Assembly (NCBI GenBank): GCA_903868125.1
Contig: CAIPUE010000035.1
Coordinates: 1-52,415, forward strand
Direction: 5' to 3'
Source of the DNA: an uncultured bacterium
Lineage (GTDB): Bacteria; Cyanobacteriota; Vampirovibrionia; Gastranaerophilales; Gastranaerophilaceae
Length of the DNA: 52,415 bases
The notes beneath the pieces were generated by a model. It was not told where the DNA came from. It worked only from the letters and a program-made list of their open reading frames with translations, and searched no databases. Positions 26,812 to 36,040 of the stretch are shown here, one piece after another. Positions within the stretch are counted from its first letter, which is position 1; each line of letters begins with the position of its first letter. Made by a program: the position numbers and the translations under genes.

Positions 26812-28867
26812 TATTAAATGGTATTATAATAGACTAAAATCAATGAGTTTCCTTGAATTGGTTTATAGAATCATAAATTATTTTATGTGTATTATCGAAA
26901 AATCAATTATTTTAAAACTAAAGCAAAAACCGATTAATTTTAAAAAATTCAATAATTTTTATTTTGATGATTTTAAATGTATTATTGATTTTTATGAAGA
27001 AAACAGCGAGTATCGTGACAATGTTTTTAAAAATGCCGATTTGGTTTGCGAACATAAATTATCATTTTTCAAGTTTAAGAACCAATATTTTGGCGAAAAA
27101 ATTGACTGGCATAAGGATTATCTAAACGAAAAAGCCTTTCCATTATTATTTTATGGGGATTTGGATTTTAAACATAACACGGACAAAAACATAAAATATA
27201 CATGGGAACTAAATCGTTTTCAGCATTTATTTCCATTATCACAAGCTTTTGTCCTTAGCAATGACAATAAATATGCAGATGAAATTTTGTTCCAAATTAA
27301 TGATTGGATAGATCAAAACCCTTTATTAATTGGGATAAACTGGACATCCCCCATTGAAATTTCTTTACGCTTAATTTCTTGGCTTTGGTCACTTTATATT
27401 CTTGAAAAAAACAATTACCAATATAGTGAAAAACTTAAAGAAAAAATAAGTACAAGTATTTTTCAACAAACAGAATATATTTATCGCCATTTATCTCTGT
27501 TTTCGTCTGCAAATGGTCATCTAATTGCAGAAGCAATCGGTTTAGTTTTTGTAGGAACTGTTTTGGATTATGGGGCATATTCATTAAAATGGAAAAGAAA
27601 AGGGTTAAAAATTTTATTAAAAGAAATTAACGAGCAATTTTATGACGATGGATTAAATAAAGAACAAGCGTTCGGATATCATTGTCTTGCTTTAAACATG
27701 TTGCTTATTACTTTAATTATTTTAGAAAAAAACAATTTGAATATAAGTAAGGAGTATTGGAATAAAATTGAGAAAATGATTGAGTGTATTTATGATTTTT
27801 CCGATAATAATTTAAATTTACCAAACTACGGGGATAGCGATGATAGTTACATTTTAAAATTAGATAACTACTTTGATAACGAATCACCTACGAAACAAAA
27901 CGCAAGATTTTTGCTAAACGCAGCAGCTATAATATTTAATAGAAATGACTTTAAATCAATAATTAATAAAGTTGATGAAATTTCGCTTTGGATATTTGGT
28001 AAAGAAGAAATAGAACAATACAATAAATTACAAATAGGCAACATAAAGAAAATTTCCCGCTATTTTAATCAAAGTGGATATATGATTTTTAAAGATGAAG
28101 ATGTAAATGCATATATGGATGTTGGACAACATGGATATTTATCTATTGCGGCACATGCCCATGCGGATGCTTTATCTTTTTGTTTAAATTATAAAAATAA
28201 ACAGTTTTTGGTTGATTCAGGGACTTATGCTTATAAAAGAGGTAATACGAGAGATTTTTTCAGAAGCACTTCTGCCCACAACACTATATTAGTTGATAAT
28301 CTGAATCAATCCGAATCCGGCGGTCCATTTATATGGAATATGAAAGCACAAACAACTACAGAAAAAGTTTTAATAAATAAAAGTATTGATTATATAAAAG
28401 CCTTTCACAACGGCTACATTAAGCAAGGAACAAAAGTCAAGCATACAAGAGAAATCCTTTTTCAGAAAAATAGTTTTTTTATTATTTTGGACAAAATAAA
28501 GTCCTATGATAAAAAAGAACACGAATATACCCTCAATTGGCATGTGCATAATACCTGTGAGATTATAAATAATATAAATGAATTTATTATCATTCAGGAA
28601 AAAGATAGTTTGTTTATGAATATTTTGAGCAATAAAAAAATCAATACAAATATAACAGAAAGTATTTTTTCCGTCAATTTTGGAGCTTATACTAAAAATA
28701 GCACCATAAGCTCATCAATAAAAACCCTTGGAGGTATGCTATTTATAACAATTATTTCATTTGATGAAGATTATTCGGCAACTTATTCAAAGGATATTTT
28801 AAAAATTATTTTTAAAGGGCAAACATTTACTTATAACACAACAAAAAGGCATCTTTATGAAAAATAA
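26798..28867 (+). CDS. Heparinase II/III family (alginate lyase-like) protein
   Basis: 689 aa: an N-terminal alpha/alpha toroid-like half and a C-terminal beta-sandwich (heparinase II/III-like) half. The family signature is AHAHADALSFCLNYKNKQF (His residues around 450-454), followed by DSGTYAY and FRSTSAHNTI. No signal peptide is evident, so a cytoplasmic or unusual export route is possible. Such genes are common in O-antigen and exopolysaccharide loci, where they may trim or modify uronate-containing polymers. Overlaps asnB by 14 bases and the next gene by 11. Confidence 0.85.
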   Translation: MKKFNIKWYYNRLKSMSFLELVYRIINYFMCIIEKSIILKLKQKPINFKKFNNFYFDDFKCIIDFYEENSEYRDNVFKNADLVCEHKLSFFKFKNQYFGEKIDWHKDYLNEKAFPLLFYGDLDFKHNTDKNIKYTWELNRFQHLFPLSQAFVLSNDNKYADEILFQINDWIDQNPLLIGINWTSPIEISLRLISWLWSLYILEKNNYQYSEKLKEKISTSIFQQTEYIYRHLSLFSSANGHLIAEAIGLVFVGTVLDYGAYSLKWKRKGLKILLKEINEQFYDDGLNKEQAFGYHCLALNMLLITLIILEKNNLNISKEYWNKIEKMIECIYDFSDNNLNLPNYGDSDDSYILKLDNYFDNESPTKQNARFLLNAAAIIFNRNDFKSIINKVDEISLWIFGKEEIEQYNKLQIGNIKKISRYFNQSGYMIFKDEDVNAYMDVGQHGYLSIAAHAHADALSFCLNYKNKQFLVDSGTYAYKRGNTRDFFRSTSAHNTILVDNLNQSESGGPFIWNMKAQTTTEKVLINKSIDYIKAFHNGYIKQGTKVKHTREILFQKNSFFIILDKIKSYDKKEHEYTLNWHVHNTCEIINNINEFIIIQEKDSLFMNILSNKKINTNITESIFSVNFGAYTKNSTISSSIKTLGGMLFITIISFDEDYSATYSKDILKIIFKGQTFTYNTTKRHLYEK

Positions 28868-29912
28868 ATTAAAAATATTAATGATTGGACCTTCTCCTAC
28901 GGCTTTAGGCGGGATTTCTTCAGTAATCAATACCTATGAACAAAATAATCTATTTACCGGTGAAATTGAATATTTATCATCATATAAAAGTTCAAATTTA
29001 TTTTTTATGTTGTTTTATTTTAATATTTTTCTTATTAAACTTTTATTTAAGTTGATTTTTAATCGGGATATTAAAATAATTCATATTCAGGCCTCCCAAA
29101 ATGGCAGTTTTTGTAGAAAAACTATAGTTTTTTATCTTTCTAAACTTTTCGCTAAAAAAGTAATACTTCATATCCACAGTGATTCTTTTGATAGTTTTTA
29201 TTCTAATTCAAATTATGTAATAAAAAAAATAATTATAAGCGTTCTCAAAGGCTCCGATTTAATACTGGCTTTATCGGAAATCTGGCAGGATAAAATAAAT
29301 AAAATTGCCCCAAATACAAATATTATAGTCTTGCATAATCCTGTGAATATTAAAGAGTGCAATCATAAAAAATCAGAAAAATGTAATATTTTATTTATGG
29401 GGCGCTTAGGCAAAAGAAAAGGCATATATGACATTATCAAGGCGGCGAAATACATTAAGAGCCCAAATATTGTAATTAATATTTACGGGGACGGAGATAT
29501 TACAAAATTTAAAAATTTTGTAACTGATAATAATTTGCAAGACAGAATTAAGATTAATGGATGGGTTTCAGGTACTGAAAAAGAGAAAGTATTTAAAGAT
29601 TCTAATGTTTTAATTTTGCCTTCTTATAACGAAGGTTTGCCTATTTCTATATTAGAAGCAATGGCTTATGGTTTACCCGTGATTTCAACTCCTGTCGGCG
29701 GAATTCCTGAAGCTGTAATAAATGATGTTAACGGTTTTTTAATCCAAGCTGGTGATTTTGAAGCGCTTGCTGAAAAGATTGATGTACTTGCCGGTAATAA
29801 ACAATTGGCACAAACTATGGGGCAGGAAAGCTATAGAATTGCAAAAGAAAAGTTTGATACAAATGTTATTATTAGTCAATTATCCGGTATATATATGGAA
29901 CTACTTAAATAA
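28857..29912 (+). CDS. GT4 family glycosyltransferase
   Basis: 351 aa GT-B enzyme. Begins KILMIGPSPTALGGISSVIN and carries the donor-site motif PSYNEGLPISILEAMAYGLP (about 256-275), then STPVGGIPE. Overlaps the lyase gene by 11 bases. Followed by a 98-bp AT-rich gap with a 7-8 bp inverted repeat (CTTCCAAT at 29917, ATTGGAAG at 29993) and a TATAAT box at 29965, so the VanZ-like gene may have its own promoter. Confidence 0.9.
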   Translation: MKNKLKILMIGPSPTALGGISSVINTYEQNNLFTGEIEYLSSYKSSNLFFMLFYFNIFLIKLLFKLIFNRDIKIIHIQASQNGSFCRKTIVFYLSKLFAKKVILHIHSDSFDSFYSNSNYVIKKIIISVLKGSDLILALSEIWQDKINKIAPNTNIIVLHNPVNIKECNHKKSEKCNILFMGRLGKRKGIYDIIKAAKYIKSPNIVINIYGDGDITKFKNFVTDNNLQDRIKINGWVSGTEKEKVFKDSNVLILPSYNEGLPISILEAMAYGLPVISTPVGGIPEAVINDVNGFLIQAGDFEALAEKIDVLAGNKQLAQTMGQESYRIAKEKFDTNVIISQLSGIYMELLK

Positions 29913-30010
29913 TAATCTTCCAATTCATACTCCGATTAAACTATGCGTAAAAAAATATATGTATTATAATAATAAAAAGCTTAGTTTTTAGCATTGGAAG
30001 GTCATAAATA

Positions 30011-30385
30011 ATGAAAAAAAATACATATTTAATTATATTTGTCTCATTAATCGCTCTGGGGATTATACTGGACTTAGTGCCTATCCCAATTCCTATGGGC
30101 GTTGATAAAATTTATCATTTCTTAGGATTTTTTATAATAACAATATCAGCGATAACCACTTTTTATAAGTTTTTCGGTACAAAATGGTTAAATTTATTTT
30201 TTGTGCTTACTCTAATTTGGGGAGGATTGTTCTCAGGTCTGTCAGAAGATGCTCAAAAATTCATTCCCCTAAGGAACTCTGACCCTTTTGACTGGCTGAC
30301 AAATTTGAGCGGGATAAGTTTAGCCTGTGCTTTGTTCTTTCTTTTATTCGCCGTAAACAAAAGAAGAAAAAAAGAAAACGAATAG
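30011..30385 (+). CDS. VanZ-like membrane protein
   Basis: 124 aa with four hydrophobic segments and the VanZ pattern DKIYHFLGFF (about residue 32) and SEDAQKFIPLRNSDPFDWLTN (about 77-97). VanZ itself gives low-level teicoplanin resistance, but most homologues, like this one in a polysaccharide locus, have no known role. GGAAGG lies upstream of the ATG. Confidence 0.82.
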   Translation: MKKNTYLIIFVSLIALGIILDLVPIPIPMGVDKIYHFLGFFIITISAITTFYKFFGTKWLNLFFVLTLIWGGLFSGLSEDAQKFIPLRNSDPFDWLTNLSGISLACALFFLLFAVNKRRKKENE

Positions 30386-30470
30386 AAAATTGCGGAAAAA
30401 TTAACATTTTTCTATATTTGTTCTCATTTATGTTATAATTGTATATATAATTGAATTTTTGGGAGAAGCA

Positions 30471-31769
30471 ATGAAAAAGATTTGCATTATCGGACTCGGA
30501 TACATAGGTTTACCTACAGCGGGTATGCTTGCGACAAATGGATACATTGTTGCAGGTTTTGATATTAACACTGAAGCAGTTAATACGATTAATGAAGGAC
30601 GAATCCATATTGAAGAACCAGGGCTTGAAGAACTGGTTAAAATTGCTGTAAACTCAGGAAAACTAAAAGCTTACACTCAGCCTCAGCAAGCTGATGTATA
30701 CATAATAGCCGTTCCGACACCTGTCAGAGAAAATAAAAAAGCTTGTATGGATTATGTAGAAGCTGCAACCAATTCTATTTTAGACTTGCTTAAACCCGGC
30801 AATTTGGTAATTTTGGAATCTACATCCCCACCGGCAACAACGACCAAGCTTATGGTCCCTCTATTAGAACGAACCGGACTTAAGATAGGCGAAGAATTAT
30901 TTGTCGCATATTGCCCCGAAAAAGTTTTACCCGGTCAAATTATAAGAGAACTTGTTGAAAATAAAAGAATTGTCGGTGGCATAAACCAAAAATCGGCTCA
31001 AATGGCAAAAGAAGTTTATGAAACTTTCGTAAAAGGAGAGATAATTTTAACCGATTCTACCACTGCAGAAATGGTTAAAATCATGGAAAACACTTACAGA
31101 GACGTAAATATAGCACTTGCAAACGAACTTGCAAAAATTTCTTATAAATTAGGCATAAATGCATGGGAGGTCGTTAAGTTTGCGAATTTACATCCGAGAG
31201 TAAATCTGCATTCTCCGGGACCAGGAGTTGGCGGTCACTGTATTTCAGTTGACCCTTGGTTTATAGTGGAACAAAATCCTGAATTAGCAATATTAATAAG
31301 CCACGCAAGAGAAATAAACGATTCCATGCCTGCATTTACTTATAATATGGTACTTGAGCAGGTTAAAGAAATTGCGAACCCAAAAGTTAGCGTTTTGGGG
31401 CTTACATATAAGCCTGACATTGATGACATCAGAGAATCTCCGGCCATAGAAATAGTTAAAATGCTGAAGAATAATCCAAGAATAAATATATCCATTTGCG
31501 ACCCACACGTAAAAGGATTTGGGGAAAATCTTGTGGAATTGGAATTGGCGCTCAAAGACAGTGATTGTATTCTTTTGGTGGTGAACCACAAAGAATTTGC
31601 GTCAATGAATCCTGCTGAAGTTTCTCAATTGGTTAAAAATAAGGTAATCATTGATACAAGAAATTCTCTCAACCGTACAGATTGGGAATCTGAAGGATTT
31701 AAATACGTTCTGCTTGGGGATGGTAAAACAAGCCATGCTCATATGTTGTCACATCATGTACAACAATAA
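30471..31769 (+). CDS. UDP-sugar 6-dehydrogenase, closest in motif to WecC (UDP-ManNAc dehydrogenase)
   Basis: Oxidises C6 of a nucleotide sugar to a uronic acid with two NAD+. N-terminal Rossmann motif ICIIGLGYIGLPTAG, central TDSTTAEMVKIMENTYRDV and the active-site PGPGVGGHCISVDPWF (Cys about 257) fit the UDP-ManNAc dehydrogenase branch better than UDP-glucose dehydrogenase. The start is ATG 30471 with GGGAG 6 bases upstream. 432 aa. Probably supplies ManNAcA for the WecG-type transferase of the same locus. Converges on the priming transferase with a 5-bp gap. Confidence 0.88.
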   Translation: MKKICIIGLGYIGLPTAGMLATNGYIVAGFDINTEAVNTINEGRIHIEEPGLEELVKIAVNSGKLKAYTQPQQADVYIIAVPTPVRENKKACMDYVEAATNSILDLLKPGNLVILESTSPPATTTKLMVPLLERTGLKIGEELFVAYCPEKVLPGQIIRELVENKRIVGGINQKSAQMAKEVYETFVKGEIILTDSTTAEMVKIMENTYRDVNIALANELAKISYKLGINAWEVVKFANLHPRVNLHSPGPGVGGHCISVDPWFIVEQNPELAILISHAREINDSMPAFTYNMVLEQVKEIANPKVSVLGLTYKPDIDDIRESPAIEIVKMLKNNPRINISICDPHVKGFGENLVELELALKDSDCILLVVNHKEFASMNPAEVSQLVKNKVIIDTRNSLNRTDWESEGFKYVLLGDGKTSHAHMLSHHVQQ

Positions 31770-31774
31770 CGTAA

Positions 31775-32488
31775 TTAATTCCAACCTTTTGCACACAGCA
31801 CCACTGGAATTGTCTTTAAAATTATTTTTATATCAAATAAAAGATTCCAATTTCTAATATATTGATAATCAAGGTAAATTACATCATCAAAATTAGTTAT
31901 TTTAGATCTGTCACTGATTTGCCACAAGCCTGTAAGTCCTTGAGGTTTTAAGAACTTAACATGATGCCATTCTTCATAATTAACCAATTCTCTTTCAAGA
32001 GGTGGCCTTGGACCGACAATAGACATATCTCCTTTTAAAATATTAAACAATTGAGGCAGTTCATCCAAGTTGTATTTACGAATAAATTTGCCTACTCTTG
32101 TAGTTCTAGGGTCATTTTTTAATTTAAACATAATATGATTAGTCTCGTTGAATGCTTTTAATTTTTCGAATTGTTCTTCAGCATCCACAACCATACTGCG
32201 GAATTTATACATATTAAATCTTTTTTCTTTATATCCAATGCGCTCTTGTTTAAATAAAGCAGAACCTTTTGAGTCCAATTTTATTAAGATGGCTATTAAA
32301 CAAAGTAAAGGGCTGAGGCAAATTATTGCTGCTAAGCTCAAGAGGATGTCCATGCCTCTTTTAATAAGTTGCTGAAAAGGCTTTTGCTTAATAAATAAGT
32401 TTATATTCTCCATAGGCAAGGAGTCAAGCTTCTTCATGATTTGGAAATTATCCGTATATTGTTCTTTCAGATGTTGTAAAAGTCGCAA
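31775..32488 (-). CDS. Undecaprenyl-phosphate sugar-phosphate transferase (priming enzyme, WbaP/RfbP C-terminal type)
   Basis: Starts repeat-unit synthesis by placing a sugar-1-phosphate on undecaprenyl phosphate. 237 aa: one membrane hairpin (about 47-68), then FKQERIGYKEKRFNMYKFRSM, the DELPQLFNILKGDMSIVGPRP block (about 144-164) and GLTGLWQISDRS. It corresponds to the catalytic C-terminal part of WbaP-like enzymes. The best start is a TTG with GAGGA 8 bases upstream. It is transcribed towards the rest of the locus on the other strand, so it is not part of the main operon. Confidence 0.9.
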   Translation of the reverse strand: MRLLQHLKEQYTDNFQIMKKLDSLPMENINLFIKQKPFQQLIKRGMDILLSLAAIICLSPLLCLIAILIKLDSKGSALFKQERIGYKEKRFNMYKFRSMVVDAEEQFEKLKAFNETNHIMFKLKNDPRTTRVGKFIRKYNLDELPQLFNILKGDMSIVGPRPPLERELVNYEEWHHVKFLKPQGLTGLWQISDRSKITNFDDVIYLDYQYIRNWNLLFDIKIILKTIPVVLCAKGWN

Positions 32489-32655
32489 CTATCTATTCCT
32501 CATGTTTTTTAGATACAATGTAATTTATATTTTATCTTCTAAAATAGATAAAGACAAAATACATTCTTTTCTTGTTATTTTTCTAATAATAAATTTACAT
32601 TTATTAACTAATTTATCATAAAAATGGTATTTTAGCCATTAAATTTTTAAGGTAG

Positions 32656-32661
32656 TATAAT
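32656..32661 (+). promoter_or_regulatory. -10 box 6 bases before an ATG (leaderless candidate)
   Basis: TATAAT is followed by exactly 6 bases and then ATG 32668. No Shine-Dalgarno fits between them. Transcription from this box would start at or next to the A of ATG. A short inverted repeat AATGG/CCATT (32623-32640) lies just upstream. Confidence 0.45.
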
Positions 32662-32667
32662 TTAATT

Positions 32668-33834
32668 ATGAATAATAAAATCAAAAAGATTCTAATTATT
32701 AGTTTAATTTCGCTTTATGCTTCCGGCTCTTTAAGTGCTGTGTGCGCATTGGAGGATGTTTTTAAAGGACACATTGAAGAACAAAATTCAACAGAAAAAG
32801 AGGGAAATAATCTGTATACAGGCTCAGTTGACAAATTGGATCATAATGACATACTAAAAATGACAGTTTCCAAAGTTTTGGATGCAAATAATTCTAAAGA
32901 AAATGATGAATTTTTCGCAGAAGTAATAGATGATATTGTAGCAAAAGACGGAATCCTTATTCCCAGAGGGACAATTGCGCACGGATATGTTAAAAGAGTT
33001 TCCAACGCAAAAAACTTTTCCAGAAATGGATTGTTGGATTTGCATTTTGACTGCCTAATTACGCCAGACGGTCAGGAAATTCCGATTAAAGGGACAATGT
33101 CTACAAGGTTACACCCGATAAAAGCTGCATCTGAGGCTATTGTGTATAATCTCGCTTATACAACTGCAGGCGGGGCCGCAGGAGGGCTCTTAGCATTAAG
33201 TTTTGCAGGGATTGCCGGTACGGTTTCTTCTCAAGGCTGTATTATTGCAGGTGGGGCTGCAATAGGTGGTTCTGCTGGACTGGCAATGGCACTTTCACAT
33301 AAAGGCAAAGATGTTGCTATTTCACCAGGCGATGAAATTTTGGTAAAAATTTCTACCACCACACAATTACCTGTTTATAAAAAAACTGCATTTCCCCAAC
33401 AAGAGTTAAAAACAAAAGAGCTTGAGGTTAAAATCAATGACATAAATTATAAAAAAGATTCTTATGGTCAAGTTAATAAACTGGTATTATCACTATTCAT
33501 TTTGAATAAAACAGGTTATGACTTTTCGGTTTCTGACATTGCGCTGTTGAATTCGGCAGGAACTGCTTATTATCCTGACACTTTTGATACGGAAAGGCCA
33601 TTTAGTGAAATCAAAAGCGGGGCCGAGTTTAAAGGTGAAATCCCGTTTTCGGTAGATAATTTGAAAAATGAATTTTGGCTGACTTTTTACGAGAACAAAA
33701 GCCGAATAGTAATTTCAGAAATTTCGCTAGATAACTTTTACAAAGAAGTTTCAAACAAAACCCGCAAACAAAATGAAAAATTATTAAAAAAGAAAAAGGA
33801 TTTTTACAAAGACTATAACCCTTTTGTTGATTAG
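32668..33834 (+). CDS. Hypothetical secreted protein with glycine-zipper segment, 388 aa
   Basis: Signal peptide at 1-27 (MNNKIKKILIISLISLYASG and on). A beta-rich domain of unknown type follows (about 50-155; GILIPRGTIAHGYVKRV recalls the barrel fold of VirB10/TrbI-like proteins, weakly). A glycine/alanine-rich hydrophobic stretch occupies about 165-212 (GGAAGGLLALSFAGIAG), like a membrane-embedded glycine zipper. A second beta-rich domain covers about 245-370, with a Lys-rich tail. Divergent from the priming transferase. Function unknown; an envelope protein is the most that can be inferred. Confidence 0.72.
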   Translation: MNNKIKKILIISLISLYASGSLSAVCALEDVFKGHIEEQNSTEKEGNNLYTGSVDKLDHNDILKMTVSKVLDANNSKENDEFFAEVIDDIVAKDGILIPRGTIAHGYVKRVSNAKNFSRNGLLDLHFDCLITPDGQEIPIKGTMSTRLHPIKAASEAIVYNLAYTTAGGAAGGLLALSFAGIAGTVSSQGCIIAGGAAIGGSAGLAMALSHKGKDVAISPGDEILVKISTTTQLPVYKKTAFPQQELKTKELEVKINDINYKKDSYGQVNKLVLSLFILNKTGYDFSVSDIALLNSAGTAYYPDTFDTERPFSEIKSGAEFKGEIPFSVDNLKNEFWLTFYENKSRIVISEISLDNFYKEVSNKTRKQNEKLLKKKKDFYKDYNPFVD

Positions 33835-33896
33835 TTATTCTTTGGCAAGTGGGCTGAAGTTATCGGGCAAAGTCTTTATTACTCTGAAAAAACTTA

Positions 33897-33925
33897 ACTT
33901 GTTTTATATAAAAGATAAAACAAGT
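33897..33925. repeat. 11-bp perfect inverted repeat
   Basis: ACTTGTTTTAT and ATAAAACAAGT flank a 7-base AT-rich spacer, 63 bases after the secreted-protein gene. There is no T-run beyond the arms, so it is a poor terminator. It may be an operator or a recombination site linked with the recombinase remnant beside it. Confidence 0.45.
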
Positions 33926-33991
33926 ATAATTAATAATTTATTGATTCCTGAAAGTCAAAGATATAGCTTATTAGAAGCTGTATAACAATTT

Positions 33992-34399
33992 TTATTTAGC
34001 AACACTTTTCAGGTCTAATTTTTCTTTAACTATAAACAATCCATCAATCGCATTTTTGGCGTTTTGGTTTGTTTTAGGCATTAAATGGCTGTATCTATCC
34101 ATTGTAATTTGGCAAGACGCGTGCCCCATTTGCAATTGCATATATTTTGGGTTTTGGTTTAAGTTTATAAGGATACTTGCAAAAGTATGTCTTAAATAAT
34201 GCCAGCGGATGCGGTCAATCTTTGCTTTATTCAAAACCTTTTGAAATTTTCTTTTTACAAGGTTATTAACATCTTGATATTTGCCGTCTAGGTTAGGAAA
34301 TACAAGTTCTTTTCCGCTATGAGAGCATCTTATACGCCATTCCTTGAGGACTCTTATAAGCTTTTGGGATATCTCGCACATATCTGATAGAGTTTTCAA
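33992..34399 (-). pseudogene. Tyrosine recombinase (phage-type integrase), C-terminal fragment
   Basis: Only the second half of the catalytic domain remains, about 125 residues. WHYLRHTFAS holds the His-x-x-Arg pair, and GHASCQITMDRYSHL holds the downstream His and the nucleophilic Tyr. The N-terminal SAM-like domain and the first catalytic Arg are absent, and similarity seems to stop around ISQKL near the nominal TTG start. Upstream the frame runs to a stop without a start codon or RBS. A decayed integrase left by a former island. Confidence 0.8.
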
Positions 34400-34595
34400 G
34401 GCGAGATGCTCGAGCCGTCGAAAATGTCCAATGCGTACAGGATTTCATAAGCATTTGTATTTGCTGTGAGTTATGGGATCCACAATTCTAACTCATAGCT
34501 GTGAAAAACTGCCACATTGAATAGGGTTTAAAATTGAAGGCTTGAGATTTGGACGACTACGTGCTAATATTATTCATAGAATTAAGGAATATATT

Positions 34596-35957
34596 TTGCT
34601 AAATAAATGTAGTATTAGTTTTTATATTTGTTTTTTATTGTTTTACTGTTGTATATTTATGCAGAATAAAGTTTTTGCTTCTCCAAATTATCACTATTCC
34701 GGTAATAGCTCATTACAGTACTCCCAATATGATTATTATAATCCTGCCGTTGACAGACAGTTTCGATGGACAAAATTTCCTGTAAAAATATATATTGGTA
34801 ATGTACCTTCTGAGTATAGGGAAATTGTTAAAAATTCTATAAAGTATTGGGGAAATTATTTCCCATTTGAAATATCTAATGATCCCAAAAGTGATGTTGA
34901 TATTGTTTGGGTAAGCAATCTTTCGGGAACAGACACAAATTTCAAGAATCCATACGCCTTAACAAGTAATCGCATTGATAATAATTATCACAAATGTCTT
35001 ATAAAGGTAAGAAATAGAAAATTCGCAAAAACAGAATTGAATGAAATAATGCTTCATGAGTTAGGACATGTTGCAGGGTTGGGAGAAAGTTCATATCCTG
35101 ATGATATAATGTACCAAATACCAAAAGCCAGTGATGGAAAAATAACCAGCTGGACATTCATGAGTATTGGTTATATTCCTTTAATTTTGCCTTCCGGTTA
35201 TAAAAGTGAAGTCGCTGGTAAGTCTAGTCTTTCGCAAAGAGACCTTCATACACTAGCTCGGATTTACTCAAATTCACCAAACGATAATGAATATATGGGA
35301 AACAACAATATTAACCAGTCTCCAAATAATCGAGGAGATTGTAATATCTCCAAATTATTTCAACAAGATTGCTCAACCCAAAATTCAATAAGTGACTATA
35401 TTAACAAAGGAAATAGTTTTTATCATACTCACGACTACAATAAAGCATTAGAAAGCTACAAAAAGGCGCTGGATGTTAATCCTAACAATCCAACTGTAAA
35501 TGGTAATATAGGATTATGTTATCTTGCGCAGGGGAAGTATGATTTGGCAATTGATTATACAAATAAGGCCATTTCTATAAATCCCAATAGAGAAGATTAT
35601 TATGTTGATCTTGGACTTTCATATAAGGGAAAGGATTTATATGATAAGGCTATAGAAAATTATAAAAAGGCAATAGCTGTCAATCCAAGTTGCACCAATG
35701 CATATGTTAATTTAGGCTCAATTTATGTCGATACAGGAGAGTATGATCTTGCCATTATAAATTGTCAAAAAGCCATTGATATTAAGCCCAATTGTGAACT
35801 TGCATATGTTAACATGGGTGTTGCATATGAAAACAAAGGAGAATACCATAAAGCTCTAGCTTTATTTGAAAAAGCATTGTCGATAAACCCAAATTCGACA
35901 TTAGCAAAAAATAATTATAATAGCCTAAATCATTATATTCTTAATGTTCAAAAATAA
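34596..35957 (+). CDS. Secreted metzincin-like protease domain fused to five TPR repeats
   Basis: The start TTG 34596 is preceded by AAGGA and gives a signal peptide ending VFAS; an upstream TTG (34542) is in frame but has no RBS. The protease-like part contains HELGHVAGLGE and the Met-turn DDIMY, the pattern of matrixin-like zinc proteases, except that the expected third His ligand (HExxHxxGxxH) is Glu. After a polar linker (about 225-265) five 34-residue TPRs follow (for example YNKALESYKKALDVNPNN, YDLAIDYTNKAISINPN). 454 aa from this start. Neighbours do not indicate a target. Confidence 0.8.
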   Translation: MLNKCSISFYICFLLFYCCIFMQNKVFASPNYHYSGNSSLQYSQYDYYNPAVDRQFRWTKFPVKIYIGNVPSEYREIVKNSIKYWGNYFPFEISNDPKSDVDIVWVSNLSGTDTNFKNPYALTSNRIDNNYHKCLIKVRNRKFAKTELNEIMLHELGHVAGLGESSYPDDIMYQIPKASDGKITSWTFMSIGYIPLILPSGYKSEVAGKSSLSQRDLHTLARIYSNSPNDNEYMGNNNINQSPNNRGDCNISKLFQQDCSTQNSISDYINKGNSFYHTHDYNKALESYKKALDVNPNNPTVNGNIGLCYLAQGKYDLAIDYTNKAISINPNREDYYVDLGLSYKGKDLYDKAIENYKKAIAVNPSCTNAYVNLGSIYVDTGEYDLAIINCQKAIDIKPNCELAYVNMGVAYENKGEYHKALALFEKALSINPNSTLAKNNYNSLNHYILNVQK

Positions 35958-36007
35958 ACATTAAACGAGAACAGTAAAGTCCTCATTAGAAACAAAAATG
36001 CCCAAAT

Positions 36008-36036
36008 AAAAAGACCAGTTCGTGAACTGGTCTTTT
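36008..36036. terminator. Bidirectional intrinsic terminator
   Basis: GACCAGTTC (36013-36021) and GAACTGGTC (36024-36032) form a 9-bp stem extended by A and T runs on both sides. It can end the metzincin-TPR gene from the left and the tRNA-Ile transcript from the right. Confidence 0.8.
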
Positions 36037-36040
36037 TATT

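Noticed and set aside
34400-34595. Short peptide-like frame upstream of the integrase fragment on the minus strand
   Set aside because: The frame contains stops and lacks a start codon and RBS; at most the decayed end of another gene, which I could not identify.
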